Shown piece after piece: positions 18,026 to 26,590 of a stretch of DNA of 64,000 bases; within the stretch, counting starts at the first letter, position 1, and each line of letters starts with the position of its first letter. The notes under the pieces were generated by a model. The model saw only the letters and a list, made by a program, of their open reading frames with translations. It searched no databases and was not told where the DNA came from. Made by a program: the position numbers and the translations under genes. The DNA is from Mesorhizobium sp. AR07 (lineage in GTDB: Bacteria > Pseudomonadota > Alphaproteobacteria > Rhizobiales > Rhizobiaceae). The stretch lies in the NCBI RefSeq assembly GCF_024746815.1, contig NZ_CP080525.1, positions 4,148,501 through 4,212,500 on the forward strand, written 5' to 3'.

Positions 18026-18835
18026 CTATTCCTCGTGCTGGCGGCGCAACCGCCGTTCCAGCGCCCGGAGCGCCAGCGACAGGCCGACGGTCAGGATGAG
18101 ATAGACATAAGCGACGATCGAATAGGTCTCGAAGAAACGGAACGAGCCGGCAGCATAGACCTTACCCATCTGCGTGATGTCGGCGACGCCGAGCACCGAG
18201 ACCAGCGAGGAATCCTTGACCAGGGCAACGAAGTCGTTGCCAAGCGGCGGCAGGATGGTGCGGATGGCCTGCGGAAACACGATCAGCCGGAAACGCTGCG
18301 CCCGCGTCAGGCCGAGCGCCTTGGCCGCCTCGATCTGGCCCTTCTCGACCGCCTGGATGCCGGCGCGAAAAACCTCCGAGATGAAGGCCGAATAGCCGAT
18401 GGTCAGTGCCATGATGGCGCGCCACAGGAGCGACACGTCGCGCACCAGCAGCTCGCCGAGCAGGCCGGAACTCTGCAGCGGCGCCGTCAGCGCGTTCCAG
18501 CCCGCGACGAAGGCCGGTGCGCCGACGAAGGCGATCCAGAAGAGCAGCACCAGGATCGGCACGCCGCGGATGATCTCGACATAGAAGCGGGCGACCTGGC
18601 GCAGCCAGCGCGAGCCCGACAGTCCCATCAGTGCGATGCCCAGCCCGATCGCCGAAGCCAGCACGAAGGCGATCACCGTGACGAAGACGGTGATGCCGAT
18701 GCCCTTGGCGACGGTGGCGAAAACCTGGGTGTAGAGGTTGCTGGTGGCAACGAAGACGGCCACCGCGATGGCGATGGCCACGGCCACGACGAGCCACCAG
18801 GGGAAGTCGGATTTTGAGGCGGAAGGGGCCTGCAT
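18026..18835 (-). CDS. Polar amino acid ABC transporter permease
   Basis: A 269-aa HisM/GlnP-type inner-membrane permease with about five or six membrane segments. The EAA loop appears as EAAKALGLTRAQRFRLIVFP, and the N-terminal YVEIIRGVPILVLLFW segment is typical. Its likely partner, the binding protein at 20380-21177, is upstream on the same strand, but a complete insertion sequence now lies between them. No ATP-binding subunit is in the window. Confidence 0.92.
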   Translation of the reverse strand: MQAPSASKSDFPWWLVVAVAIAIAVAVFVATSNLYTQVFATVAKGIGITVFVTVIAFVLASAIGLGIALMGLSGSRWLRQVARFYVEIIRGVPILVLLFWIAFVGAPAFVAGWNALTAPLQSSGLLGELLVRDVSLLWRAIMALTIGYSAFISEVFRAGIQAVEKGQIEAAKALGLTRAQRFRLIVFPQAIRTILPPLGNDFVALVKDSSLVSVLGVADITQMGKVYAAGSFRFFETYSIVAYVYLILTVGLSLALRALERRLRRQHEE

Positions 18836-19010
18836 CAGGCGATGCCGGCAAGGCAGATATCGCGAAGGCAGCGCTCCACGATACCCCCCTCTGCCCTGCC
18901 GGGTATCTCCCCCTCAAGGGGGGAGATCGCTTGCCGCAATCGCTTTCGCCAATCTGCAACGCTGAACAGGAAGCGCCATCGTGAGAGCTGCCAATCTCCC
19001 CCCTTGAGGG

Positions 19011-20206
19011 CAGGGCTATCGCATATGAGTGATAAGGCTGATGAGGTCTTGATCGGCCCACTGTGCTTTGAGTCGTTTGTGGCTGAGCGGGATGTTTTCC
19101 GGGTCGGCTCTAAGGATGTTGAGAGTAAGGCGCCGAAGTATGGCGTGGTTTGCCGGCGCGTTGTTCTTGCGACCCCTGATGCGATCTTCGCAGAGCAGGA
19201 CGTCGAGTTGCCAGTGCAGCTCATTCTCTATGCTCCAGTGGCGGCGGACGGAGGCGATCAGTTCTTTGGCCGGCATTGTGCGCGACAACGCATAGCAGCG
19301 GACCTTGTGGGTGGTCTTGCCATCGACGGTGCGCCAGCTTTCGACACGGCCGACGGCGCAAAGGTCGACGAGCGCGTTCTGGCCCGGCGTCTGGGCGAAG
19401 GGGACGACGAAAGCACGGCGCACCTCGTGGCGGCCATGGGCATCCTCGTCGACCTGATGGAACCTGGTTCTTTTGCTCGCAGCTGCCGCGTCGAGGGCGG
19501 CATTGGCCTGTACTGCCAGTTTCGACTGGTTGCCCTTGATGGCCAGCACATAGTTGCCGCCACCTTCGCGGATGGTCTTGGTCATGCGGCGATGGCAGTG
19601 CAAGGCATCGCCGGTGACGGTCAACCCCTTGAGCGACAACAGCTTGAGCGCCTCGATCGCAGCCTCGACCTCGCCACCCTTGTGTGCCACGACCTGAGCC
19701 AGGCTCATGAAGGTGTCGCAGGCAAAGACTGTAACCACCAGCGGCGGCATGTGGGCGCAGCCCTTGGCGTAGGCGCGCCTGAGGCTCTTGCCGTCGACGG
19801 CGACTTGGCCTTTCGGCACATCGATGTGCGCCTGTGTGCCGAAGGCGGCCATGAAGCGCATGAAGGCGGCGTTGAAGGCCACCGGATCGAGTGCGGCCAG
19901 CACCCGGCTGAAGGTGTCGTGGCTGGGCACGCCGTGCTTGAGGGGGATGAACTGCCGCAACAGATCGAGCCGCGACTTGGCAAACAGCACCATCTCCGTG
20001 CAGTGCGTCGCTCCGCAAAGCACCGCCGCCAGCGCCACGAACAAAATCTCTGGCAATTCGTGCTGGGCCGTGAAGTCTCGAGGGTCCGGAACCTCGTCGA
20101 ATATATCCACAAACACCATCATGACCTCCTGTCTTCAAGAGGTCCGTCAGAATCAATTTCTCTCCACCACGCAAGTGACCCGATCTACTCATGTGCGATT
20201 CCCCTG
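19011..20206 (-). mobile_element. Complete ISAs1-family insertion sequence
   Basis: A 1196-bp element with imperfect terminal inverted repeats of 20 bp: CAGGGCTATCGCATATGAGT at the left and, inverted, CAGGGGAATCGCACATGAGT at the right. It is flanked by a perfect 10-bp target duplication, CCCTTGAGGG (19001-19010 and 20207-20216), within the 8-10 bp typical of the family. It carries one intact transposase gene. The exact duplication and open transposase suggest a recent, possibly active insertion. Confidence 0.92.
19016..20122 (-). CDS. ISAs1-family transposase (DDE)
   Basis: A 368-aa DDE transposase. Family marks are the N-terminal DPRDFTAQHELPEILFVALAA, VAVDGKSLRRAYAKG (first Asp, about residue 119), VTGDALHCHRRMTKTI (second Asp) and RHWSIENELHWQLDV with the catalytic Glu. 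The stop codon lies inside the left terminal repeat. No frameshift or internal stop was seen. Confidence 0.93.
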   Translation of the reverse strand: MMVFVDIFDEVPDPRDFTAQHELPEILFVALAAVLCGATHCTEMVLFAKSRLDLLRQFIPLKHGVPSHDTFSRVLAALDPVAFNAAFMRFMAAFGTQAHIDVPKGQVAVDGKSLRRAYAKGCAHMPPLVVTVFACDTFMSLAQVVAHKGGEVEAAIEALKLLSLKGLTVTGDALHCHRRMTKTIREGGGNYVLAIKGNQSKLAVQANAALDAAAASKRTRFHQVDEDAHGRHEVRRAFVVPFAQTPGQNALVDLCAVGRVESWRTVDGKTTHKVRCYALSRTMPAKELIASVRRHWSIENELHWQLDVLLCEDRIRGRKNNAPANHAILRRLTLNILRADPENIPLSHKRLKAQWADQDLISLITHMR

Positions 20207-20379
20207 CCCTTGAGGGGGGTGAGGCGTGGTCCGCGCAGCGGACGGAAAGCCAATTGCTTGGCTTTCCGAACAACGAACGCCCGGAGCGATAGCGAAGGCC
20301 CGGGGCCGGCAGGACAGAGGGGGGTGTTCAAGCGCAGAGTCAGCGCGAGATCATTGTGTAGTGTTCTCAACAAGAGGGG

Positions 20380-21177
20380 TTACTGCCCCATCTTGTAATC
20401 GAGAAACCACTTCTTGTTCAGCGCATCGAGCGTCCCATCGGCCTTCAGCGCCGCGATTGCCGCGTTGACCGGCTTCACCAGATCGGAACCCTTCGGGAAG
20501 ATGAAGCCGAAATCCTCGGTGCCGAGCGGTCCGCCGATCAGCTTCAGCTTGCCGTCCGAGGCGTCGACATAGCCCTTTCCGGCTGTGCCGTCGGTCAGCA
20601 CGACATCGACGTCGCCGGACTTCAGCGCCTGCACCGTGGCGCCAAAAGTCTCGAACAGTTTGATGCGCGGGTTCTGTTCATTGCCGTCGAGGACACTGTA
20701 GACGGCGGTGTAGAACGGTGTCGTGCCGGCCTGGGCGCCGACCAGCCCGTCCTTGAAGGCGCCGAAGGTCTTGGCGTCGGTGAAACGGCTTTCGTTACCG
20801 CGCACCAGCATGAACTGTTCCGAGCGCATATAGGGGTCGGAGAAATCGACCTTCGCCTTGCGGTCGTCCTTGATGGTGATGCCGGTCATGCCGATGTTGT
20901 ACTGGTTGTCGGAAACCGCCTGGATCATCGCGTCCCAGGAGGTGTTCTGGTATTCGACGGCAAAATTCAGCCGCTTGGCGATCTCGTTCATCGCATCATA
21001 TTCCCAGCCGATCTGTTTTCCGGTCTTGGCGTCGATGAACTGCAGCGGCGGATAGGCGTTTTCGGTCACCACCACCACCTTCTTGCCGCCGAGATCGGGC
21101 AGCGCCTGGGCGAAGGCGGCGACGGGCGCAAGCATGAGGGCAAGCAGGCCGGCCAGCAGCAGTTTCGATTTGGTCAT
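20380..21177 (-). CDS. Polar amino acid ABC transporter substrate-binding protein
   Basis: Periplasmic type II binding protein of 265 aa. The signal peptide ends in PVAAFAQA (about residue 25). The mature fold shows ENAYPPLQFIDAKTGKQIGWEYDAM and later NIGMTGITIKDDRKAKVDFSDPY, the SBP_bac_3 signature for polar amino acids. It should feed the permease at 18026, now 1.5 kb downstream beyond an insertion sequence, so polarity on the permease is likely. Confidence 0.93.
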   Translation of the reverse strand: MTKSKLLLAGLLALMLAPVAAFAQALPDLGGKKVVVVTENAYPPLQFIDAKTGKQIGWEYDAMNEIAKRLNFAVEYQNTSWDAMIQAVSDNQYNIGMTGITIKDDRKAKVDFSDPYMRSEQFMLVRGNESRFTDAKTFGAFKDGLVGAQAGTTPFYTAVYSVLDGNEQNPRIKLFETFGATVQALKSGDVDVVLTDGTAGKGYVDASDGKLKLIGGPLGTEDFGFIFPKGSDLVKPVNAAIAALKADGTLDALNKKWFLDYKMGQ

Positions 21178-21353
21178 GACACACTCCCCGGAATTGAAAG
21201 CGCCCGGTCATGGGCCGGGCTTGCAGGAAAATCCGGAGCCGACTTTAGCTTTCCGCAAGCGTCATGCAAGACGGTCCGCTGCGGCAACTCAGACGAAAAC
21301 GGATTCCAGTGCCTTCAATCCCGGGATTTCGGAACGATCCTTGCGATCTCTCG

Positions 21354-21854
21354 TCAATCGCGGTCCGCGGCTTTGGCGCCCGCTTCGCGCAGACCGTCGA
21401 TCAGCCGCGTCAGGCTGTGATGCAGGGATTTCAATTCGGCGCCATCGAGCGGCGAATGGCAGCGCATCGCGGCCGACACCGCCTTGGCGCCCTCGCGCAG
21501 CGCCCGGCCCTGCCGTGTCGGTTCGACCAGCACCCGGCGTTCGTCGGCGGGATCGCGCCGGCGCGTCACCAGGCCGTTCGCTTCGAGGCGTTTGAGCAGC
21601 GGCGTCAGCGTCGCCGAATCGAGCCCCAGCGTTTCACCGAGTTCGCCGACCGTGCGCGGCGCATGCTCCCACAGCGCCAGCATGGTCAGATATTGCGGGT
21701 AGGTCAGGCCGAGCGGCTCGAGCAGCGGCCGGTAGAGCCGCGTCATCAGCCCGCTGGCCGAATAGAGCGCGAAGCAGAGGTGTTGTTCGAGCTTGGGTAT
21801 CCCGGCGAAATCCGCCGGGACGTCCAGGGGCGAAGCTGTGGCCTTAGTGGTCAT
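21354..21854 (-). CDS. ohrR: Organic hydroperoxide sensor repressor OhrR (MarR family)
   Basis: A 166-aa MarR-family repressor. The peroxide-sensing cysteine is Cys 27 in LEQHLCFALYSAS, the OhrR signature. The winged helix-turn-helix is LTYPQYLTMLALWEH through LTPLLKRLEANGLVTRRRDP and DERRVLVEPT. Its ATG overlaps the stop of ohr by ATGA, so the pair is co-translated. Oxidation of the cysteine by organic peroxides releases the repressor from DNA (known for the family). Confidence 0.94.
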   Translation of the reverse strand: MTTKATASPLDVPADFAGIPKLEQHLCFALYSASGLMTRLYRPLLEPLGLTYPQYLTMLALWEHAPRTVGELGETLGLDSATLTPLLKRLEANGLVTRRRDPADERRVLVEPTRQGRALREGAKAVSAAMRCHSPLDGAELKSLHHSLTRLIDGLREAGAKAADRD

Positions 21855-22285
21855 GCTGCCTTTGCCGGAAGCGCCGTTACCGAAAGCGCCACGTCGATGT
21901 TGCCCTTGATGGCGTTGGAATAGGGGCAGACCTGATGCGCCGCCGATACAAGCGCGTCCGCCGCCGCCTGATCAAGACCTTTCGTCTCGGCCGCCAGGGA
22001 AACACCAAGTACAAATCCACCCTGCGCGTTGGTATGCAGGCTGACATTGGCGGTCACCGAGGCATCCTGCAGCGGCAGTTTCTGCTTGCCGGCGATGAAG
22101 CGCATGGCGCTTTCGAAGCAGGCGGCATAACCGGCCGCGAACAGCTGCTCGGGATTGGTGGCGCCGCCCTTGCCGCCCAGTTCCTTCGGCATGGCAAGGT
22201 CGAGGCTGAGCAGGCCATCGCCGCTCTGGACATGGCCGGCGCGGCCGCCGACGGCACGGGCCTGGGTGGAATACAATGCGGGCAT
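21851..22285 (-). CDS. ohr: Organic hydroperoxide resistance protein Ohr
   Basis: Ohr thiol peroxidase of 144 aa reducing organic peroxides. The two active cysteines are in FAAGYAACFESAM (about 55) and SAAHQVCPYSNAIKGN (about 120). The order resembles Ohr rather than OsmC. The ATG at 22285 has GGAGA 8 nt upstream; a GTG directly before it is too close to that site. It lies first in ohr-ohrR. Confidence 0.95.
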   Translation of the reverse strand: MPALYSTQARAVGGRAGHVQSGDGLLSLDLAMPKELGGKGGATNPEQLFAAGYAACFESAMRFIAGKQKLPLQDASVTANVSLHTNAQGGFVLGVSLAAETKGLDQAAADALVSAAHQVCPYSNAIKGNIDVALSVTALPAKAA

Positions 22286-22305
22286 CACGATTCTCCATTT
22301 ACTTT

Positions 22306-22330
22306 GTGCACGATTATTTAGTGCACGATA
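22306..22330 (-). promoter_or_regulatory. Candidate OhrR operator (direct repeats)
   Basis: GTGCACGATTA (22306) and GTGCACGATA (22321) repeat with a 15-bp period about 20 bp before the ohr start, in an AT-rich stretch suitable for a promoter. Position and repetition fit autoregulation by OhrR, but this is not a verified consensus. Confidence 0.4.
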
Positions 22331-22389
22331 TAAATGGAGTCAACCGACCTTCGAGAAAAGGCTGCCGCGATGCTCCAATCCCCGAAACG

Positions 22390-22416
22390 AAAAAAGGCGG
22401 CCGAAGCCGCCTTTTT
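22390..22416 (-). terminator. Bidirectional rho-independent terminator after rplS
   Basis: GGCGGC and GCCGCC form a stem around CGAA, flanked by A-tract and T-tract, so it can end transcription on both strands. It lies 20 bp after the rplS stop. Confidence 0.85.
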
Positions 22417-22435
22417 GAACTGCTTGCCGAAAACC

Positions 22436-22975
22436 TTATTCGGCGGGGGTCGCTTCAGCGGCCTTGGCTGCTTCGTCGGCGGCCTTCTTCTCGGCGGCTT
22501 CCTTGGCGGCCGTCTCGGCGGCCAGCGCCTGGACAGCAGCGACCTTCTCGGCCTCGATGCGGGCCTTCTCGGCGTTCAGCGCATCGCGCTCCTCATCGTT
22601 CAGCTTGCGGGCGCGCACGCCGGTGTTTTCCGAGATACGGGCCGACTTGCCGCGACGATCGCGCAGGTAATAGAGCTTGGCGCGACGCACTTTGCCGCGG
22701 CGAACGATCTCGACGCCTTCGACCATCGGCGAGTAGACCGGGAACACGCGCTCCACGCCTTCGCCATAGGAGATCTTGCGGACGGTGAAATTTTCCTGGA
22801 AGCCGGAGCCGGCACGGGCGATGACGACGCCCTCGTAGGCCTGGACGCGGGTGCGGGTGCCTTCGGTCACGCGGACCTGGACGCGCACGGTGTCGCCGGG
22901 CTGGAATTCGGGAAGCTTGCGCTTGGCTTCGATCTTGGCGGCCTGTTCGGCCTCGAGCTGACGGAGAATATCCAT
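22436..22975 (-). CDS. rplS: 50S ribosomal protein L19
   Basis: Ribosomal protein L19 (179 aa) at the 30S-50S interface. The body (1-125) shows FQPGDTVRVQVRVTEGTRTR, EGVVIARAGSGFQENFTVRK and YLRDRRGKSARI. A C-terminal extension of about 50 residues rich in Ala, Glu and Lys follows, as in other Rhizobiales, compared with about 115 aa in E. coli. It lies near trmD and rimM but is separated from them by the TSUP gene on the other strand. Confidence 0.96.
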   Translation of the reverse strand: MDILRQLEAEQAAKIEAKRKLPEFQPGDTVRVQVRVTEGTRTRVQAYEGVVIARAGSGFQENFTVRKISYGEGVERVFPVYSPMVEGVEIVRRGKVRRAKLYYLRDRRGKSARISENTGVRARKLNDEERDALNAEKARIEAEKVAAVQALAAETAAKEAAEKKAADEAAKAAEATPAE

Positions 22976-23286
22976 CTCAAAAATCCACTTCTTGTTCTTC
23001 CGACAGTCAGAGCGTCCGACACTCGCCTTGCAGTTCCAATGACCGCTCGGCTATGCCCTCTGTTTGAAAACATCGGGCAGGGGCGACTACACCGTCATTG
23101 TTGACGGGTCCGGTAGATTGTTCTTCCGGTACGGGCGGGCACATACAGCTATTTCAGCGCTTTGTCACGCCTGGCCTCGAGTCTTTTTTGCTCGCCTGGC
23201 ACCATCGCAGTCTTCCGGTGCCGGGTTGCGCCCGCGTGCCAAGCTTCCTAAGCCTGAAACAACACAGTTTTACGCGGCGCCATTCC
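22976..23286. other. Divergent intergenic region rplS / TSUP permease
   Basis: This 311-bp region should hold promoters for both genes. A short dyad, CCGTCA with TGACGG (23092-23107), is visible. No convincing -35/-10 pair, RNA gene or additional open reading frame was seen. Confidence 0.4.
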
Positions 23287-24039
23287 ATGTCTGTCTTCGA
23301 CGCCATCCTGCTTTTCCTGGCGGGCTTTCTGTCAGGCGCCGCCAATGCGGTCGCCGGTGGCGGCACCTTCATCACCTTCGGTGCCATGACACTGGTCGGC
23401 CTGCCGCCGATCGTCGCCAACGCCACCTCCTCGGTCACGCAATTTCCCGGCTACATCACCTCGACGCTCGCCTACCGGGATGACATCCGGCATTTCTGGC
23501 GCGGCGCACTGCTGCTGTGCCTGATCTCGGCGGTCGGCGCGCTGGCCGGCGCGCTGATCCTGCTGGCACTCGATAATCCGTCCTTCCGCGTCCTGGTGCC
23601 GTGGCTGCTGCTGGGCGCGACGGCCCTGTTTGCCGCCGGGCCGTGGCTGAAGCCGGCGCCCAAGCCGGGGCACGAAGCGGCGGTGGGCTCGCTGACCGGT
23701 TCGTTTGCGCAGTTCATCACCGCCGTCTATGGCGGCTTCTTCGGCGCCGGCATGGGCGTGATGATGCTGGCGACGCTCGGCCTGACGCAAGCCGGCGACT
23801 ACCACCGGCTGAACGCGCTGAAGAACATGCTGGCCATTGTCATCGCCGCGGTGGCGATCGTCGTCTTCGTCTCGGGCGGCGTTGTCGCCTGGCCGCAGGC
23901 GATCGTCATGATCCCGGGCGGCGCGCTGGGAGGCTATGCCGGTGTCTGGATCGCCAAGCGCGTGCCGCAGAACGTCGTGCGCGGCTTCGTCATCGCGGTC
24001 GGCCTGTTTCTCGCCTTCTACTACTTTAGGAAAGGCTGA
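23287..24039 (+). CDS. TSUP (TauE/SafE) family permease
   Basis: A 250-aa inner-membrane protein with about eight membrane segments. The family signature is LSGAANAVAGGGTFITFGAM near the N-terminus and its internal repeat FFGAGMGVMMLATLGLTQAGD in the second half. Members export or import sulfur-containing anions and organic acids; the substrate cannot be told. It overlaps trmD on the opposite strand by 19 bp at their 3' ends. Confidence 0.9.
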   Translation: MSVFDAILLFLAGFLSGAANAVAGGGTFITFGAMTLVGLPPIVANATSSVTQFPGYITSTLAYRDDIRHFWRGALLLCLISAVGALAGALILLALDNPSFRVLVPWLLLGATALFAAGPWLKPAPKPGHEAAVGSLTGSFAQFITAVYGGFFGAGMGVMMLATLGLTQAGDYHRLNALKNMLAIVIAAVAIVVFVSGGVVAWPQAIVMIPGGALGGYAGVWIAKRVPQNVVRGFVIAVGLFLAFYYFRKG

Positions 24040-24725
24040 GGGGCGTTTTCCAACAGATCCGGCCGCCGCTCTTTCGTCAGCGCCTCCGACTGCGCGCGCC
24101 GCCATGCGGCGATCTTCTTGTGATTGCCTGAGATCAGCACGTCGGGTATCTCGCGCCCCTCGAACGCCTGCGGCCGCGTGTAATGCGGATGCTCGAGCAG
24201 GCCGTTCTCGAAACTCTCCTCCTCGCCCGACACCGAATTGCCCATCACACCGGGCAACAGCCGCACCACCGCATCCAGCAGCACGAGTGCTGCCGGCTCG
24301 CCACCCGAGAGGATGAAATCGCCGATCGAAACCTCTTCCAGGTTCCGCGCTTCGATCAGCCGCTGGTCGACACCTTCGAAGCGTCCGCACAGGATGACCG
24401 CGCCCGGCCCGGCGGCCAGCGCGCGCACCCGCTCCTGCGTCAGCGGTTTGCCGCGCGGGCTCATCAGCAGTCGTGGCCGTAAATCGCCTTCCGGTGAAGC
24501 ATGGTCGATGGCTTTCGCCAGAACATCGGCGCGCATCACCATGCCGGCGCCGCCGCCGGCCGGCGTGTCGTCGACGGTGCGGTGGCGGTCGGTGGCGAAG
24601 TCGCGGATCTGGATCGCTTCAAGCGACCATGTGCCGGCCTCCAGTGCCCGGCCGGCCAGCGACAGGCCGAGCGCACCCGGGAACATCTCGGGATAGAGCG
24701 TCAGCACCGAGGCTTTGAACGTCAC
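24021..24725 (-). CDS. trmD: tRNA (guanine-N1)-methyltransferase TrmD
   Basis: TrmD (234 aa) makes m1G37 in tRNAs with G36, preventing +1 frameshifts. Visible are the start FKASVLTLYPEMFPGALG, the catalytic DDTPAGGGAGMVMR, and the knotted SAM site LCGRFEGVDQRLIEA and SIGDFILSGGEPAALVLLDA. Its ATG overlaps the rimM stop (ATGA), so the two are coupled. Confidence 0.97.
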   Translation of the reverse strand: MTFKASVLTLYPEMFPGALGLSLAGRALEAGTWSLEAIQIRDFATDRHRTVDDTPAGGGAGMVMRADVLAKAIDHASPEGDLRPRLLMSPRGKPLTQERVRALAAGPGAVILCGRFEGVDQRLIEARNLEEVSIGDFILSGGEPAALVLLDAVVRLLPGVMGNSVSGEEESFENGLLEHPHYTRPQAFEGREIPDVLISGNHKKIAAWRRAQSEALTKERRPDLLENAPQPFLK

Positions 24726-25321
24726 CGGTTGCCCCCGGCGTCGCTCGGTCCGCGCGGCCTTCCCTTCGGGTCGAAGTCTTCTTCGCGGGGGCCATCCCCG
24801 TCTTCGTCCTCGACAAGCCCGGCCGCCGCCGGATCGACGCGGACAAAGCCCTCGGCGATTGAAACTTGCGGCACGGCGGCTTGCGTGAACGGGATCAGCA
24901 CGCCCTTGCGCCCGCCAAGCGTCACATCGAGAATGTCGCCGCCGCCGAAATTGTGCACCGCGACGACCTTGCCGATGGCGGCACCGGTATCGTCCCGAAC
25001 CTCGAGCCCGACGAGGTCGGCATGGTAGAACTCGTCCTCTTCGCCATCGTCGGGCAGCATCGAACGGTCGACGAACAGCTCGGTGCCGGCCAGCGCTTCG
25101 GCGGCGTTGCGGTCAGCGACACCCTTGAACCGGACAACGACGACGGTGTTGGCGGGCCTGATGTCGATAATCTGGAAGGCGCGGCCGTCCCTGGCGTAGA
25201 GCGGACCGTAATCGGCCAGCGCCAGTGGCTCACCGGTGAAGGTTTTCACCCGCAATTCGCCCTTGATGCCATGGGCGGCGCCGATCACGGCCATCTGGAC
25301 GGGGTTCTGGGGCTTGCTCAT
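24722..25321 (-). CDS. rimM: 16S rRNA processing protein RimM
   Basis: RimM (199 aa) assists 30S head assembly. The N-terminal RimM domain has VIGAAHGIKGELRVKTFTGEP and FKGVADRNAAEALAGTELFV. A PRC-barrel follows (YHADLVGLEVRDDTGAAIGKVVAVHNFGGGDILDV). The C-terminal tail is acidic and Pro/Gly-rich. Usually rpsP precedes rimM; here the adjacent upstream gene is xerC on the other strand, so rpsP is elsewhere. Confidence 0.95.
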   Translation of the reverse strand: MSKPQNPVQMAVIGAAHGIKGELRVKTFTGEPLALADYGPLYARDGRAFQIIDIRPANTVVVVRFKGVADRNAAEALAGTELFVDRSMLPDDGEEDEFYHADLVGLEVRDDTGAAIGKVVAVHNFGGGDILDVTLGGRKGVLIPFTQAAVPQVSIAEGFVRVDPAAAGLVEDEDGDGPREEDFDPKGRPRGPSDAGGNR

Positions 25322-25412
25322 GGTACGATATCCTTTGGCTTTGCTCTAACGCTCCCCGATTGTCATTTCAATGACATGGCTCTTCACCGCTTCCTAACCC
25401 GGCTGCCGGAAA

Positions 25413-26375
25413 ATGGCCGGGAACTGGAAACAAATCATGCAGGAATTCCTCATCCCGGCAAAACCCGATCTCCAGGCGGCGCGTGAAGGCTGGCTGAAGA
25501 TGCTGGCGCGCGAGCGCCGGCTGTCGCCCGAGACCGTCGAAGCCTATGAGCGCGACACGCGCCAGTTCCTGCATTTCCTCACCGGCCATTGCGGCGGCTC
25601 GCCCGGCATCTCGGAGATCGCCAATCTGCGACCGGCCGATCTGCGCGGCTTCCTCGCCGCCCGCCGCAACGCCGGTGCCGGCGCCCGCACGCTCGGCCGC
25701 GGGCTGGCCGGCATCCGCTCGCTGCTGCGGTTCCTCGAACGGCGCGGCCTCGCCAATGCGGCGGGGGCGGCAGCCTTGCGTGCGCCGCGCCAGCCCAAAT
25801 CGCTGCCCAAGCCGCTGACGGCGAGCGATGCCAAGCATGTCGTTTCCGTCGAAGGCCAACTGGCGGAAGAGCCGTGGATCGCCGCCCGCAACGCTGCCGT
25901 GCTGACGCTGCTCTACGGCTCCGGCCTGCGCATTTCCGAGGCGCTCGGCCTCGCCGGTGCCGATCTGGCATCGACGGCCGACACCGTGCTGCGCGTCACC
26001 GGCAAGGGCGGCAAGACGCGGCTGGTGCCGGTGCTGCCGGTGGCGCTGCGGGCGATTGCCGAATACCGGCGGCTGTGCCCCTATCACCTCGACCCGAAGG
26101 GCCTTTTGTTTCGCGGCGCGCGCGGCGGCCCGCTCAATCCGGCCATCGTCCAGCGCGACATGGCCAAGCTGCGCTCGGTGCTCAACCTGCCCGACACCGC
26201 GACGCCGCATGCGCTGCGCCATTCCTTCGCCACGCATCTGCTCGGCCGCGGCGGCGATTTACGCACCATACAAGAGCTGCTCGGCCACGCCAGCCTGTCG
26301 ACGACGCAGATCTACACCGGCGTCGACACGGCAAGACTGCTCGAAATCTATGAGTCGGCGCACCCAAGGGCGTGA
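25413..26375 (+). CDS. xerC: Tyrosine recombinase XerC
   Basis: A 320-aa tyrosine recombinase of the XerC/XerD group, resolving chromosome dimers at dif. The N-terminal SAM-like domain has RRLSPETVEAYERDTRQFL. The catalytic domain shows LLYGSGLRISEALGL (first Arg), a GKGGKTR beta-hairpin Lys, HALRHSFATHLLGRGGDL, GHASLSTTQIYTGVD (His and nucleophile Tyr). XerC is preferred over XerD from recollection of similar gene order in other rhizobia. An ATG at 25437 is an alternative start. Confidence 0.85.
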   Translation: MAGNWKQIMQEFLIPAKPDLQAAREGWLKMLARERRLSPETVEAYERDTRQFLHFLTGHCGGSPGISEIANLRPADLRGFLAARRNAGAGARTLGRGLAGIRSLLRFLERRGLANAAGAAALRAPRQPKSLPKPLTASDAKHVVSVEGQLAEEPWIAARNAAVLTLLYGSGLRISEALGLAGADLASTADTVLRVTGKGGKTRLVPVLPVALRAIAEYRRLCPYHLDPKGLLFRGARGGPLNPAIVQRDMAKLRSVLNLPDTATPHALRHSFATHLLGRGGDLRTIQELLGHASLSTTQIYTGVDTARLLEIYESAHPRA

Positions 26376-26381
26376 TCACTT

Positions 26382-26435
26382 CGTCATCCACGGGCGGAGC
26401 GGGAGCGAAGCGGACGCGGAGACCCGAGGATGACG
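26382..26435. repeat. CGTCATCC/GGATGACG element, short copy
   Basis: A 54-bp compact form with CGTCATCCACGGG at one end and CCCGAGGATGACG at the other, joined by GGAGCGGGAGCGAAGCGGA. It looks like the two termini of the longer elements at 4448 and 57447 joined without the central part. It lies 6 bp after the xerC stop and may serve as a terminator-like hairpin. Confidence 0.65.
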
Positions 26436-26590
26436 AAGCGAGGGGCGTTTTTGCCAATCGCCAAGGCATGCAGTTCGGCCAACGCAAGCCACCCGTCAAA
26501 CCTTCTGCGCCGATAAACTCGAACCGGTCGAAGACAATTTCACAGCGCCGGTTAACCGTTTCGCCGCTTTTTGATCCTAAGGAAAAAGCC

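Larger units (their letters stand above)
18884..20325. repeat. RIME-like paired palindromic element split by an insertion sequence
   Basis: The left part (18884-19010) has CCCCCCTCTGCCCTGCCGGG, a spacer with GCCAATCTGCAACGCTGAAC, and then ATCTCCCCCCTTGAGGG. The sequence resumes at 20207 with CCCTTGAGGGGGGTGAGG and ends near 20325 with CGGCAGGACAGAGGGGGG. The intervening 1196 bp are the insertion sequence at 19011-20206. The right part holds an extra inner palindrome around GGAAAGCCAATTGCTTGGC. Confidence 0.7.
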
